From JASHUC01 sp035523875 (GTDB taxonomy: Bacteria; Pseudomonadota; Gammaproteobacteria; Steroidobacterales; Steroidobacteraceae), in assembly GCA_035523875.1 (NCBI GenBank), contig DATKPY010000037.1, positions 146,105-210,104 of the forward strand: a DNA stretch of 64,000 nucleotides, read 5' to 3'. A program made the position numbers and the translations under genes. The notes beneath the pieces are model-generated. The model made no database searches, was not told the DNA's origin, and saw only the letters and a list, made by a program, of their open reading frames with translations. This document shows positions 17,530 to 26,655 of the stretch, one piece after another (the stretch's first letter is position 1; each line of letters begins with the position of its first letter).

Positions 17530-18396
17530 TCAGCCGATCGCGATCTGAGCGTACGGTGCCGACCCGAGATCACCACCCGGGAAGATCTCGTGCGCGGCGA
17601 TCCACTCGCGTGCGGCCTGGAACGCCTCCTCGGTGTAGGGCTCGAAGACGAGCCGCTCCCCGGGCCCCCAGCGGCGCGTGTCCATCATGGAGTGATAGCG
17701 CACGGGAAACTCACGCTGGTAGTAATGCGTGTAGCGCTCGGGACGCAGGTCGATGTCGCGCTGCGCGCGCCGCAGCGCGCGGAAGTACTTTTGGAGGTCG
17801 TGAGCGTCGGGATCGCCCGTGATCATCGTTGCGATCATGAACGTGGTATCGATCACCTTGCGAAAGCCGAGCTGCTCGGCGAAGTAGTAAGGGCCGCTGA
17901 AGAGCGCCGCTGCCGGAACCTTGCCCTCGAGGAGCCGCTCCATGCGCTTGAAGAGCATCCCATCGTTGAAGGAGAGCGTGATCTGCTCGCGCGGCAGGTA
18001 CTGCTCCAGCGCCTGGATGCTCGAGTAGTGGCTCCCCGATTGATAGCCGACCGAGACCGGTACGCCGGCGAGCCCCTGCGGACTCCTCACCGGCGAATCG
18101 CTCGCTACGAAGATCCCTGCGGGGGCCACCGAATATGCGCCCGTGTAGAGCTTGCCATGACCGCTCGCGGCTGCGACGTTCACCGTCCAGTGACAGGCGC
18201 AGCTCACATCCGAGGCGCGCCCCTCCTCGAGGGATTGGTAGGCGCCGACCCGGGCGCCCTTGTCGTGGATCCTGCCGTCGCTCGCCTGGACCTCCTCGCG
18301 GAAGACGTAGCCCAGGCCTTCGGCGGCGAAGTAGCCCTTCTCCTCGGCCACCCACTCCTGGAGCCGGAAGTGCGGCTGGATCACGAACTCGCTCAT
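17530..18396 (-). CDS. NMT1/THI5-like substrate-binding-fold protein without signal peptide
   Basis: 288 residues of the periplasmic-binding-protein type II fold (NMT1/THI5/SsuA-like): N-terminal FRLQEWVAEEKGYFAAEGL, GVPVSVGYQSGSHYSSIQALEQYL and FSGPYYFAEQLGFRKVIDTTF. Unlike transport receptors it starts directly with the fold and shows no signal peptide or lipobox, and no ABC permease or ATPase is adjacent, so it should be cytosolic. It follows the TPP-dependent enzyme gene by 103 bases in the same direction. A catalytic or effector-binding role together with that enzyme is my inference; the same fold is used by some enzymes such as yeast THI5 and dihydroxyphthalate decarboxylase. Confidence 0.75.
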   Translation of the reverse strand: MSEFVIQPHFRLQEWVAEEKGYFAAEGLGYVFREEVQASDGRIHDKGARVGAYQSLEEGRASDVSCACHWTVNVAAASGHGKLYTGAYSVAPAGIFVASDSPVRSPQGLAGVPVSVGYQSGSHYSSIQALEQYLPREQITLSFNDGMLFKRMERLLEGKVPAAALFSGPYYFAEQLGFRKVIDTTFMIATMITGDPDAHDLQKYFRALRRAQRDIDLRPERYTHYYQREFPVRYHSMMDTRRWGPGERLVFEPYTEEAFQAAREWIAAHEIFPGGDLGSAPYAQIAIG

Positions 18397-18499
18397 GAGA
18401 GTCTCCGCGTCGGCCGGGGGCCGACGGGTGCGAGGGCTCGAACGAGGAGAAAGGCGCGCAGGGCAGGTGCCGGCGCTTCTCGCGCCGGCACCGGTCGGC

Positions 18500-20170
18500 T
18501 CAGGCCTCGCGCTTGCTCTGGTATCCGGGCGCGAACGTCGAGTACACCTTGTGCTTGGTGGTGATGAACTCGAGCAGCGCCGGCTGACCGCGCCGGGTCG
18601 CCTCGATGCCGTTCTTGAGCGCATGAATGACTTGGTCGGCCTCGGTGACTCGCTCCGAGTAGCCGCCGAGTGCGCGCGCGAAATCGGAGTAGTTGCCCGA
18701 GATGTCGGTGGAGTGATACTTCTCCGTCGACAGCTCCATCGCGTGGATCTCCATCGCCATCGCGTGGTTGTTGAACAGGATCGAGAGGATCGGAATCCGG
18801 TTGCGCGCCGCCGTCTCGAAGTCCATGCCCGTCATGCCGATCGCGGCATCGCCCCACATGTTGATGCAGAGCCGCTCCGGATGCGCGAGCTTCGCCCCCA
18901 TCGCGAGCCCGAGTCCGTACCCAAGCTGCGTGGTCTTGCCCCAGCCGATGTAGCTCAATGGCGTGACCGGTGCCCAGAACGGGGCGAGCTCATCGCGCGG
19001 GCTGCCGGCATCGTGCGTGATGATCGTGTTCTTCATGTCGACGACATGCATGAGATCCCAGATCACCCGATACGGGGACAACGGCGACGCATCGCTCGTG
19101 AGGAGCGGCATCCACTCGGCGAGCCACGCGTCCTTCTGCTTCTTGATGTTCGCCGCGACCTGCGGAAGCAGGCCCCGCGGCCGGCCGCCGAGACGATCCT
19201 TGATCGCCTCGTGCAGCATCACGAGCGTGAGCTTTGCATCCCCGACGAGCGGGTGATCGGTCGGGATGTTCTTGTTGATATCGCGCGGGTCGATGGTGTT
19301 GTGGACGAACACCTTGTTCGCGGTCGGGAAATGGATCCCGAATCCCGTGGCCGTGAAGCTCGCTCCGGCGCCAAATACGACATCGGCGCTCTGCACGTGA
19401 TCGAACACCGGCCGCGGCATGGAAACGCCGCCCGTGCCGAGGCACAGCGGATGGTGCTCGGGGATGCCGCTCTTGCCCTCGAGGCTCGTGCACGTGGGGG
19501 CCTCGAGCAGCTCGACCACCTGCCGCAACTCCTCCCAGGCCTGGGCGTAGTGCACGCCTTGGCCTACGTAGATGAGCGGCCGCTTGGCGTTCACGAGCAC
19601 TTCGGCCGCGGCATCGATTGCCTGCGGATCGGGTGCCGAGCGCGTCCGCTTCACCGGGGTGTAGTTGATCGGGCCCGCCGGAAGCTCCTGCCGCCACATG
19701 TCGCCCGGCACCTCGAGCAGCACCGGCCCGGGGCGTCCGTTGCGCGCCTGGGTGTAGGCGCGGCGCATCGCCGGCACGATCATCTCGGGCGTCGTGATGA
19801 GCTCGGCAGCCTTGGTGACGTGCTGATAGTTGAGCGTCGCGTTGAAATTGGGACGCACCCAGCTCACATCGCGCGGGTAGCCGCCCGGCATCACGATGAG
19901 CGGCACGCCTTCGGAGAACGCCTGCGCCACCGCGCCGAAGGAGTTCTCGCATCCGGGGCCGACCTGCTGACAGAACACGCCGACCGTCTCTCCGGAGGTC
20001 TGCCGGCTGATGGCATCGGCCATGTGCAGTCCGATGCGCTCCTGGCGAACGATGATCGGGCGGATGCCGATCGCCGCGCACGATTCGGTGAGCGGATTGA
20101 GCGGATAGGCGAGGAGGTACTGGGTCCCTTCGCGCCTCATGATCTCGGCGGCAGCTTGTGCAACGTTCAT
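18500..20170 (-). CDS. Thiamine-diphosphate-dependent enzyme (acetolactate synthase/oxalyl-CoA decarboxylase superfamily)
   Basis: 556 residues in the three-domain layout of this superfamily: PYR domain (1-165) with the cofactor-activating Glu44 in VRQERIGLHMADA, central domain (about 190-320; LVNAKRPLIYVGQGVHYAQA), and PP domain with the TPP/Mg motif starting GDAAIGMTGMDFETA and ending in LFNN. The Gly after GDA is replaced by Ala (usual GDG), a tolerated variation. The reaction cannot be assigned: the superfamily includes acetolactate synthase, benzoylformate and oxalyl-CoA decarboxylases and sulfoacetaldehyde acetyltransferase. It is paired with a cytosolic substrate-binding-fold protein, and a perfect palindrome lies 76-97 bases upstream of its start. 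Confidence 0.85.
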   Translation of the reverse strand: MNVAQAAAEIMRREGTQYLLAYPLNPLTESCAAIGIRPIIVRQERIGLHMADAISRQTSGETVGVFCQQVGPGCENSFGAVAQAFSEGVPLIVMPGGYPRDVSWVRPNFNATLNYQHVTKAAELITTPEMIVPAMRRAYTQARNGRPGPVLLEVPGDMWRQELPAGPINYTPVKRTRSAPDPQAIDAAAEVLVNAKRPLIYVGQGVHYAQAWEELRQVVELLEAPTCTSLEGKSGIPEHHPLCLGTGGVSMPRPVFDHVQSADVVFGAGASFTATGFGIHFPTANKVFVHNTIDPRDINKNIPTDHPLVGDAKLTLVMLHEAIKDRLGGRPRGLLPQVAANIKKQKDAWLAEWMPLLTSDASPLSPYRVIWDLMHVVDMKNTIITHDAGSPRDELAPFWAPVTPLSYIGWGKTTQLGYGLGLAMGAKLAHPERLCINMWGDAAIGMTGMDFETAARNRIPILSILFNNHAMAMEIHAMELSTEKYHSTDISGNYSDFARALGGYSERVTEADQVIHALKNGIEATRRGQPALLEFITTKHKVYSTFAPGYQSKREA

Positions 20171-20245
20171 CGCTCGTCTCCAGGGGGCTTAAGGCAATTT
20201 GCGGCGCTCGGTCCTGCCGCATGCGGGACAATTGAAAATTCTGGC

Positions 20246-20267
20246 ACTTTCAGTAACTCCTGAAAGT
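20246..20267. promoter_or_regulatory. Perfect inverted repeat upstream of the TPP-enzyme gene, candidate operator
   Basis: Arms ACTTTCAG and CTGAAAGT, 8 bp and fully complementary, separated by six bases. It lies in an unusually AT-rich patch (TATAAACTCC, AATTGAAAATT) within the 193-base gap between the quinohaemoprotein gene and the TPP enzyme, and on the minus strand a TATACT hexamer abuts it. The location fits a repressor or activator site for the TPP-enzyme operon; no regulator gene is next to it. A weak hairpin is the alternative. Confidence 0.5.
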
Positions 20268-20363
20268 ATAAACTCCTTTCCCCCCGAGGCACGAGCCGGG
20301 CTGCAGGCCCCTGCGCCGGCGAGCGGCGCTCTTGAGCTCGACCGCGCGGCGCGAGTTTGCGGC

Positions 20364-22568
20364 TCATTGCCCGACGCGTCGCGCGGGCGCGGGCGCGGGC
20401 GCCGCGCGGCGCTCCTGCCGCGCGAGAATCCAGGCGCGCTCACCCACGTAGGCCCGAATCGCCTGCGCCTCGGCCGGGGTCAAGAACTGCCGCCAGCCGA
20501 TCATGCCGTGGTCGGCAAGCAGACCGCCGATCACGATGTCCTGCCACGCGCCGGGACTGGTGAGCATCGGCGAGCGGCGCAGATCCGGAATGACGTTCGC
20601 GGTGACCGCCTCCACGCCGTGGCAGCGCGCGCAGTAACGGCCGAAGAGATCTTCCCCCTGCGCGAGCGTCGCGGCCGCAGCGCGCTCGCGCGGCGGATTC
20701 GCGGGTGGGGCGAGCGGCGGGTCCGCCGGGAGCGTTGCCGTGCCGTCGAGCTTGAAGGCGATGAGCTCCCCGTAGCGAGGCATGCGCGCGCGGGCGCCGA
20801 AGTCCATGAGCGAGGCGCCGGAGGTCACCGCGATGTATTGCTGGTTGTCGATGCGGTAGCTCACCGGCCCGGTGAGAATCGCATCGGGCGTTGGATAGTG
20901 CCAGAGCTCCGCGCCGTCCTCGGCGCGAAACGCCGCGAGCTCACCGAGCAGTCCGTCGCGGCTGCGGCCCTGAAAGACGAGACCGCCCGCCGTGGCGAGC
21001 ACCCCGCCGCCGCGCCCGCTTGCACGCCAGGCCGCCCGGCGCGCGATCGGATCCCAGGCGAGGAGATAGGCGCGGCCGGGGACGCGCGCGCGCGCGGGCT
21101 CGGCCTGCGTGAGCGCGCCGTGCTGCGCGCCGAAGAGGTTGATGCCGAGACTCGGCAGCCCTTTGATCCAGCGGTAGCGTTTCACCGGAACATAATGCGT
21201 GCTGGTCTCGGCCGCCGGGATGTAGAGGAGTCCGGTCTGCGGGCTGAACGCGACCGGGTTCCAGTTGTGCGCGCCGCCTCCGCCCGGTCGGCCGGTCCAC
21301 GGAACGTCGAAGTAGCGCGCTGCCGGCGCGATGGTCGGTCGGCCGGTGCGCGGGTCGATGCGCCTCGCCCAGTTGATATTCGGGACAAAGGGTGTTGCGG
21401 AGAGCAGCTTGCCGCTGCTGCGATCGAGGACGTACAGAAAGCCATTCTTGGGAGCGTGCAGCAGCACCTTGCGCTGCGCGCCGTTGATCGTGAGGTCGAC
21501 GAGGGTGATATCGGCGACCGAGTCGAAGTCCCATGAATCCCCGGGTGTTTCCTGGTAGTGCCAGCGGTACTGCCCGGTGTCGGCATCGACGGCGACGACC
21601 GAGGCGATGAAGAGATTGTCGCCCTTGCCCGCTGAGCGGAAGCGCTGGTTCCAGGGGTAGCCGTTGCCGGTGCCGAAATAGAGCTGATTGAAGTCCGGGT
21701 CGTAGACGATCGCGTTCCAAACATGTCCGCCGCCGCCGTAGCGGTACCACGCGCCGAACCAGGTTGGGCGGGCCTTTGCGGCGAGCACGGCATCGGAGGC
21801 GGCGTGGTCGGGCGGCGCCGATGGGTCCCCGGGCACGGTGTAGAAGCGCCACACGAGCGCGCCGGTCGCGGCGTCGTATGCGCTCAGGTAGCCGCGGCCA
21901 CCGAAGTCCGAGCCGGCATTGCCGATGAACACCTTGCCGCGCGCCGCGCGCGGCGCTCCGGTGATCGAGTACAGACTCGCGTGCGGCACCGTTCGCACGG
22001 ACCATACAGGCTTGCCGGTGCGCGCATCGAGCGCGATCAGCCGACCATCGATCGTGCCCACGTAGACCTTGCCTTCATAGACGGCGGCGCCGCGGTTGTT
22101 CACGTCGCAGCAGGTGGGGACGCCCGCCGGCCCAGGCACTTTCGGATCGAAGAACCACAGCTGCCGACCACTGCGCGCATCGAGCGCGTACACCTTGCTC
22201 CACGCCGTCGTCACGTACATGACGCCATCGACGACGAGGGGGGTGGATTCCTGCGCGCGCGTGGTGTCGAAGTCGAAGGTCCACGCCGGGCGCAAGCGTC
22301 CGACGGTGGCGGTGTTGATCTGGCTCAGGCGCGAATAGCGCTGCTCGTACCAGCTGCCGCCGTAGGTGAGCCAGTCCTGAGGGTCCTCGGCCGCATGGAG
22401 GAGCCTGGAATCGTCGACTTCCGCGATGCCCCGCGGTGCTGGCCCGGCTACCGCGGCCGCGCCGCCCAGCACGAGCACGGCGGCCGCGGCGCGCAGCGCG
22501 GTGGATCTCACGGTGAGCCGAAGCTCGCGGAATCTCGGCACGAGGCGGGCCTCGGGGCGGGTTTGCAC
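20364..22568 (-). CDS. PQQ-dependent quinohaemoprotein alcohol dehydrogenase (type II-like, C-terminal cytochrome c)
   Basis: 734 residues, exported (hydrophobic segment ALRAAAAVLVLGGAAAVAG). The N-terminal eight-bladed propeller (about 60-590) binds PQQ and contains the vicinal disulfide pair Cys153-Cys154 and tryptophan-docking repeats such as LDARTGKPVWS. The C-terminal domain (about 630-720) has one haem motif CARCH near residue 646. It oxidises alcohols or aldehydes in the periplasm and passes electrons to a cytochrome chain. The catalytic segment reads WD347-F-D349; a second Asp at this place is the mark of lanthanide-using enzymes. The first possible start is the GTG at 22568; a GTG 19 codons later would also leave a signal peptide. 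Confidence 0.88.
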   Translation of the reverse strand: MQTRPEARLVPRFRELRLTVRSTALRAAAAVLVLGGAAAVAGPAPRGIAEVDDSRLLHAAEDPQDWLTYGGSWYEQRYSRLSQINTATVGRLRPAWTFDFDTTRAQESTPLVVDGVMYVTTAWSKVYALDARSGRQLWFFDPKVPGPAGVPTCCDVNNRGAAVYEGKVYVGTIDGRLIALDARTGKPVWSVRTVPHASLYSITGAPRAARGKVFIGNAGSDFGGRGYLSAYDAATGALVWRFYTVPGDPSAPPDHAASDAVLAAKARPTWFGAWYRYGGGGHVWNAIVYDPDFNQLYFGTGNGYPWNQRFRSAGKGDNLFIASVVAVDADTGQYRWHYQETPGDSWDFDSVADITLVDLTINGAQRKVLLHAPKNGFLYVLDRSSGKLLSATPFVPNINWARRIDPRTGRPTIAPAARYFDVPWTGRPGGGGAHNWNPVAFSPQTGLLYIPAAETSTHYVPVKRYRWIKGLPSLGINLFGAQHGALTQAEPARARVPGRAYLLAWDPIARRAAWRASGRGGGVLATAGGLVFQGRSRDGLLGELAAFRAEDGAELWHYPTPDAILTGPVSYRIDNQQYIAVTSGASLMDFGARARMPRYGELIAFKLDGTATLPADPPLAPPANPPRERAAAATLAQGEDLFGRYCARCHGVEAVTANVIPDLRRSPMLTSPGAWQDIVIGGLLADHGMIGWRQFLTPAEAQAIRAYVGERAWILARQERRAAPAPAPARRVGQ

Positions 22569-22664
22569 TCAGATTCCGCGAATCCTACCTCCTGTGACGC
22601 ACGGCCGCGTCCAATTCGACGCCCGGCATCGACCCCTGGACGGGCCGCGACGGCTGTCCTCGGA

Positions 22665-24878
22665 TCAGAGCGGCCAGGCGAGCGTCGCCATCACGCTGCG
22701 CTCCGGGATCGTCCAGTAGAGAGGGACGCCGCCCGGATACTGTGTGGTGCCCCCAGCCGTGTAGCCGGCCAGGGCATCGATGCGCGTGTTGTTGAGCAGG
22801 TTGCTGAAATCGAGCTTGATCGACGCACCGTGCAGCCAGCTCGGGCCTTGCGCGAAGGTGTAGCCGAGCGCGCCGTTGAGCACGTTGTAGGCACCGATCT
22901 CCTGCGCCTCCCCGACATCTCCATAGGTGCGCCCGACCCACTTGTCGATGAGCGAGGCGTACCAGCCCTCGGCGTTGAAGATGACGCCCGCGGCGAACGT
23001 GCCGTCCGGCGCATTCGGCACCCATAGACCGGTCGCCTTGTCCTTGGCGCTGTTCACCGAGCCGTTGGCGTAGACACTGAATCCGGAGCCGATGAAGTAA
23101 GTTCCCTCGACCTCGACGCCCTTGTACGTGGTGCCCCCCTGATTGAAGAACACCGTATTGGGTCCGATGGTCTCCGATGCGATCTCGTTCGCGAAATCGA
23201 TGTAGTAGATATCCCCGGAGATCGACAGCCGGCGGGTCTGCCAGGTCGTGCCGGCCTGGTAGTTCCAGGTCTGCTGCGGGGCGAGATTCGTGGAGCCGGG
23301 CACCTGGTAGTTGAAGAAGTTCTCGTTCGGGGCGAGGAAGCCCTTGGCGACCTGCGCGTAGGCCGCCCAATGGTCGGTGATCGCGTAGTGCGCGAGGAAG
23401 GACGGCAGCGCCGAGGAGAAGTCGTTCTCGTACGACTGGGGCGCGCCGGACTTGACGTTCACGTCCGCATCGACCGCGCGCTCGAAGTGGTCGTAGCGCA
23501 CGCCGGGGGAGAGGGTGAGCCCCGGCAGCGGCTTCCAGTCGACCTGCACGAACGGTTGCAGGGTCGTGAGCGTCTGATCAAGCAGCCGATTGCCGAGGAA
23601 CGCATCGATCAGAGGATTGCCGATTCCACCCGGATCGAGCGCATCGCCGAGCGTCTCGTCGGTCTGGGCGAGGGCGCGGAAGTTGAGCTGACGGTCGAAC
23701 CATAGGCCGGTCTGAATGTCGCCGAATCCGTAGTCGCCCTGGAACTTGAGCGTATCGCCCCACGATCGGTAATCGTTGGTGAGCAGCTGCCCGGGTACAT
23801 CCGTCGCGCTGTAGCCCGTGCCGTCCGGCGTCGGACCGTTGGGGTCGAGGCCGTTGTGCCCGCGGTGCCAGTAGCCGTAGGTATAGACCTTGTTGTCGAG
23901 CGTCCAACCGCCGCCCAGGTTCGAGGCGACCCCGATGTACTCGAAGTCGGTGTGGATCTCATCAAAGTTGTACCCGTAATAGTCCTGGCTCGTCGGATCG
24001 GCCACCAGGCCGTAGGTCGGCCCGTACTGCGCGATCTGCGCCGCCGTCGCGCCCACGCCGACGAACTGGTGTAGTTGGTTGACCATCGCGACCAGCGTGA
24101 TCGCCGTACTGCCCTCGATGGGAAACTCGAACTTGGTGAACAGATTCTTGCGGTCCTGCCCCATGTTGGTGAGCTCGCCGTCGCTCGAGAGGCTCTCCGC
24201 ATCGATGAAGCCGGCGCCGCCGCCGAGCTTGTCCATCCGCCCGGTGTCGAACTCGCTCCCGATCACTTGGGTATTGAAGCTCCCGAAGCTCACGTAGGGC
24301 GTGATGGTGGTATCCGGAAGCGGAACCTTCGAGACGTTCGATACGGTGCCGCCGAAGGTCGCATTGCCGATCGTCGCCGCGGTGCCCGGTCCACGGTCGA
24401 CCGAGACGCCGCCCAGATCGTTGTCCATGAAGTACGAGGTGGAGTGGTGCGTGAAATCGTTCGAGTCGTTCCACGGAATCCCATCGAAGGTCACGTTGTA
24501 GAACCCGTCGACGAATCCCCGGATGCTGAGGATCTGGTTCTCCATGAGTCCCGGGCCGTTCGGCGAAACGGACTGCACGCTCGGGGAGATCGCGATGATG
24601 TCCGGGTAGTTGCTCGAAAGCGGCATGTTGTTCTGGATGAAGTACTGACTGATATCCGAGGTGGGCTCGGTGGCATTGAGCGGGGTCAGTGTCGGGGCCT
24701 GGGTGGTCGCGGACTGGGTGTCGATCGTGGTCGCGGTGACGACCACGGTCTGCGGCACGGTCGGGCTGCTCGACGCCGGACTCTGCGCGTGTGCGAGCGG
24801 CGCGCAGAGCGCAGTCGAAAGCGCGGCGATCAAAAGCAGGTCGGTCGGTCGTAACGCACGGGCAGTAGCAGGCGACAT
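22665..24878 (-). CDS. TonB-dependent outer-membrane receptor
   Basis: 737 residues from the ATG at 24878, which is preceded by GGGAG. Signal peptide 1-31 (ending PLAHAQ), then a TonB-box-like VPQTVVVTATTID, a plug domain (about 75-190, with ENQILSIRGFVDGFYNVTFD and VDRGPGTAATIGNATFGGTV) and a beta-barrel to the C-terminus, which ends ATLAWPL rather than in the usual aromatic residue. It is upstream of the quinohaemoprotein gene in the same direction with a 96-base gap, so the receptor may import or bind the alcohol substrate or PQQ/lanthanide needed there; this link is inference. It is divergent from the glycosyltransferase gene. Confidence 0.9.
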   Translation of the reverse strand: MSPATARALRPTDLLLIAALSTALCAPLAHAQSPASSSPTVPQTVVVTATTIDTQSATTQAPTLTPLNATEPTSDISQYFIQNNMPLSSNYPDIIAISPSVQSVSPNGPGLMENQILSIRGFVDGFYNVTFDGIPWNDSNDFTHHSTSYFMDNDLGGVSVDRGPGTAATIGNATFGGTVSNVSKVPLPDTTITPYVSFGSFNTQVIGSEFDTGRMDKLGGGAGFIDAESLSSDGELTNMGQDRKNLFTKFEFPIEGSTAITLVAMVNQLHQFVGVGATAAQIAQYGPTYGLVADPTSQDYYGYNFDEIHTDFEYIGVASNLGGGWTLDNKVYTYGYWHRGHNGLDPNGPTPDGTGYSATDVPGQLLTNDYRSWGDTLKFQGDYGFGDIQTGLWFDRQLNFRALAQTDETLGDALDPGGIGNPLIDAFLGNRLLDQTLTTLQPFVQVDWKPLPGLTLSPGVRYDHFERAVDADVNVKSGAPQSYENDFSSALPSFLAHYAITDHWAAYAQVAKGFLAPNENFFNYQVPGSTNLAPQQTWNYQAGTTWQTRRLSISGDIYYIDFANEIASETIGPNTVFFNQGGTTYKGVEVEGTYFIGSGFSVYANGSVNSAKDKATGLWVPNAPDGTFAAGVIFNAEGWYASLIDKWVGRTYGDVGEAQEIGAYNVLNGALGYTFAQGPSWLHGASIKLDFSNLLNNTRIDALAGYTAGGTTQYPGGVPLYWTIPERSVMATLAWPL

Positions 24879-25071
24879 GGGTCGGGACTCCCAGCTGTGG
24901 CGAATTCGCAATGGCGGACGCGCGTTCGTGAGCGCGCTTGAAAGCTCGCCACCGTACCGTCACAGGATTGCGGTTTTGTTGCGGATCACGCGCAGCGATC
25001 TGTTTGCATAGCGGATTCCGTCCCGCGGTCAACCGCTCGGTATCGCCATGTATCGCTGATACGATCGTGAA

Positions 25072-26655
25072 ATGAGAGGCGCCAGCGCCGCCACCGTGAC
25101 GCAAATGAGACAGCCGGTGAGGTTTGACGAGGAGCGAGCGATAGCGGACTCACGGCGCGTGCGTCGCACGGTTTTCGTGATCATCGCGGTCGCAAGCCTT
25201 GGACGGCTCGCGCTCGCCGCCTCGCTCGGACTCTCGACCGACGAGTCCTACACGATGGCGATCGCACGCCGGCTCGCGCTCAGCTACTTCGATCATCCGC
25301 CGCTCCATCTGTGGCTCGTCGGTGTCTGGGCGCGGCTGAGCGGGAGCGAGGCGGCAGCGGTGTTACGCCTCCCGTTCGTGCTGCTCTTTGCGGGCTCGAC
25401 GTGGCTCATGTACCGGCTCACGGACGCGGCCTACGGCGCGCGTGCGGGGCTCTGGGCGGTGGCCGCCCTCAATCTCGCGCCGCTCGCGACCGTCGGCATC
25501 GCGAGCTGGATCCTCCCCGATGGGCCGATGGTCTTCTTCTCGCTGCTTGCGGTGGTGTTCGTCGCACGCGCACTCGCCGATCGGTCGGCGCAGACCTCTG
25601 CCGCGCTCGGCGCGTGGATCGCGGCGGGCGCGGCGGCCGGGCTCGCGCTGCTGTCGAAGTATTTGGCGATCTTTCCGGTCCTCGGAGTCGGGCTCTATCT
25701 GCTGACCTCGCGCGACCGGCGAGTGCTCGCCACGCCCGGACCGTGGCTCGCCGCGCTCACGGCCACGACATTCCTGACCCCGGTGCTCCTCTGGAACGCG
25801 CAGCACGCCTGGGTCTCATTCGCGTTCCAGGGTGGGCGGGCGCTTCCGGTCGGGTTTCGACCCGCCCGCGCGGCGCTCGATCTGGCAGGCGAGCTCGTCT
25901 ACCTCCTTCCGTGGACCGCGCTCGCGCTCCTTTACGTCCTCGCCCGAGCTGCCCGACGTGGGCCCACCGAGCGGTGGGGATGGCTCTTCTTCTGCCTCGC
26001 CTGCGGCCCGATCATCTTCTTCGCCGCCGCGACGCTCTGGACGACCGTGCTGCCCCACTGGCCTGCGATTGGCTGGGTCTTCGGCTTCCCGCTCCTCGGT
26101 GCGTGGCTTGCGCAGATCGAGCGCACGCGCCCGCGGCTCGTGCGCGGTTGCACGATCGGCACCGCCGGCGTGCTTGCGCTCGTGATCACGGTGGCCGGGA
26201 CGCAGGCTGCGACCGGCTGGCTCGATCCCCTCTATCCGCGCCTCGCCCACAACGATCCGACGGTCGATCTCGTCGACTGGCGGACGCTGCGCGCGCAGCT
26301 CGCTGCGCGAAACCTGCTCGGACCGGGAGCGCTCATCGGCGCGGTGAGCTGGATCGACGCGGGCAAGATCGACTACGCGCTCGGCGGGAGCGTGCCGGTG
26401 CTGTGCCTGTCGCAGGACCCGCGGGGCTTCGCGTATCTGCGTGACCTCGGGAAATTCGCGGGGCGGCGCGTGCTCGTCATTGCGAATGCACGCCGGGTGA
26501 ATTGGCGCACGCTCGCCGCTCCGTACTTCCGGAGGATCGAGCCTGTGGGCGAGATCGAAGTGCGGCGCGGTGCGCGGCCGGTCGTGAGGCTCCAGCTCGC
26601 GCAGGGTATCGGATTGACACCCCTCGCGCGCTCGCGGGGGTCACCTCAACCGTGA
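25072..26655 (+). CDS. GT-C fold glycosyltransferase, family 39/ArnT-like
   Basis: 527 residues with about eleven membrane helices. The first periplasmic loop carries the acidic motif STDESY at about residue 55 and YFDHPPLHLWLVGVW, characteristic of dolichyl/undecaprenyl-phosphate-mannose type transferases (PMT_2). These enzymes move a sugar from a polyprenyl phosphate to lipid A, protein or other envelope acceptors. Acceptor unknown. The 193-base gap before it is shared with the divergent receptor gene; at 25050-25062 a small inverted repeat (GTATC-GCT-GATAC) sits just before the start. The 3' end overlaps the convergent CDF transporter gene by ten bases. Confidence 0.85.
   Translation: MRGASAATVTQMRQPVRFDEERAIADSRRVRRTVFVIIAVASLGRLALAASLGLSTDESYTMAIARRLALSYFDHPPLHLWLVGVWARLSGSEAAAVLRLPFVLLFAGSTWLMYRLTDAAYGARAGLWAVAALNLAPLATVGIASWILPDGPMVFFSLLAVVFVARALADRSAQTSAALGAWIAAGAAAGLALLSKYLAIFPVLGVGLYLLTSRDRRVLATPGPWLAALTATTFLTPVLLWNAQHAWVSFAFQGGRALPVGFRPARAALDLAGELVYLLPWTALALLYVLARAARRGPTERWGWLFFCLACGPIIFFAAATLWTTVLPHWPAIGWVFGFPLLGAWLAQIERTRPRLVRGCTIGTAGVLALVITVAGTQAATGWLDPLYPRLAHNDPTVDLVDWRTLRAQLAARNLLGPGALIGAVSWIDAGKIDYALGGSVPVLCLSQDPRGFAYLRDLGKFAGRRVLVIANARRVNWRTLAAPYFRRIEPVGEIEVRRGARPVVRLQLAQGIGLTPLARSRGSPQP

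Noticed and set aside
18395..20263. Plus-strand open frame of over 600 codons opposite the TPP-dependent enzyme
   Set aside because: Same reason: opposite a gene with a full superfamily pattern, and itself without recognisable motifs.
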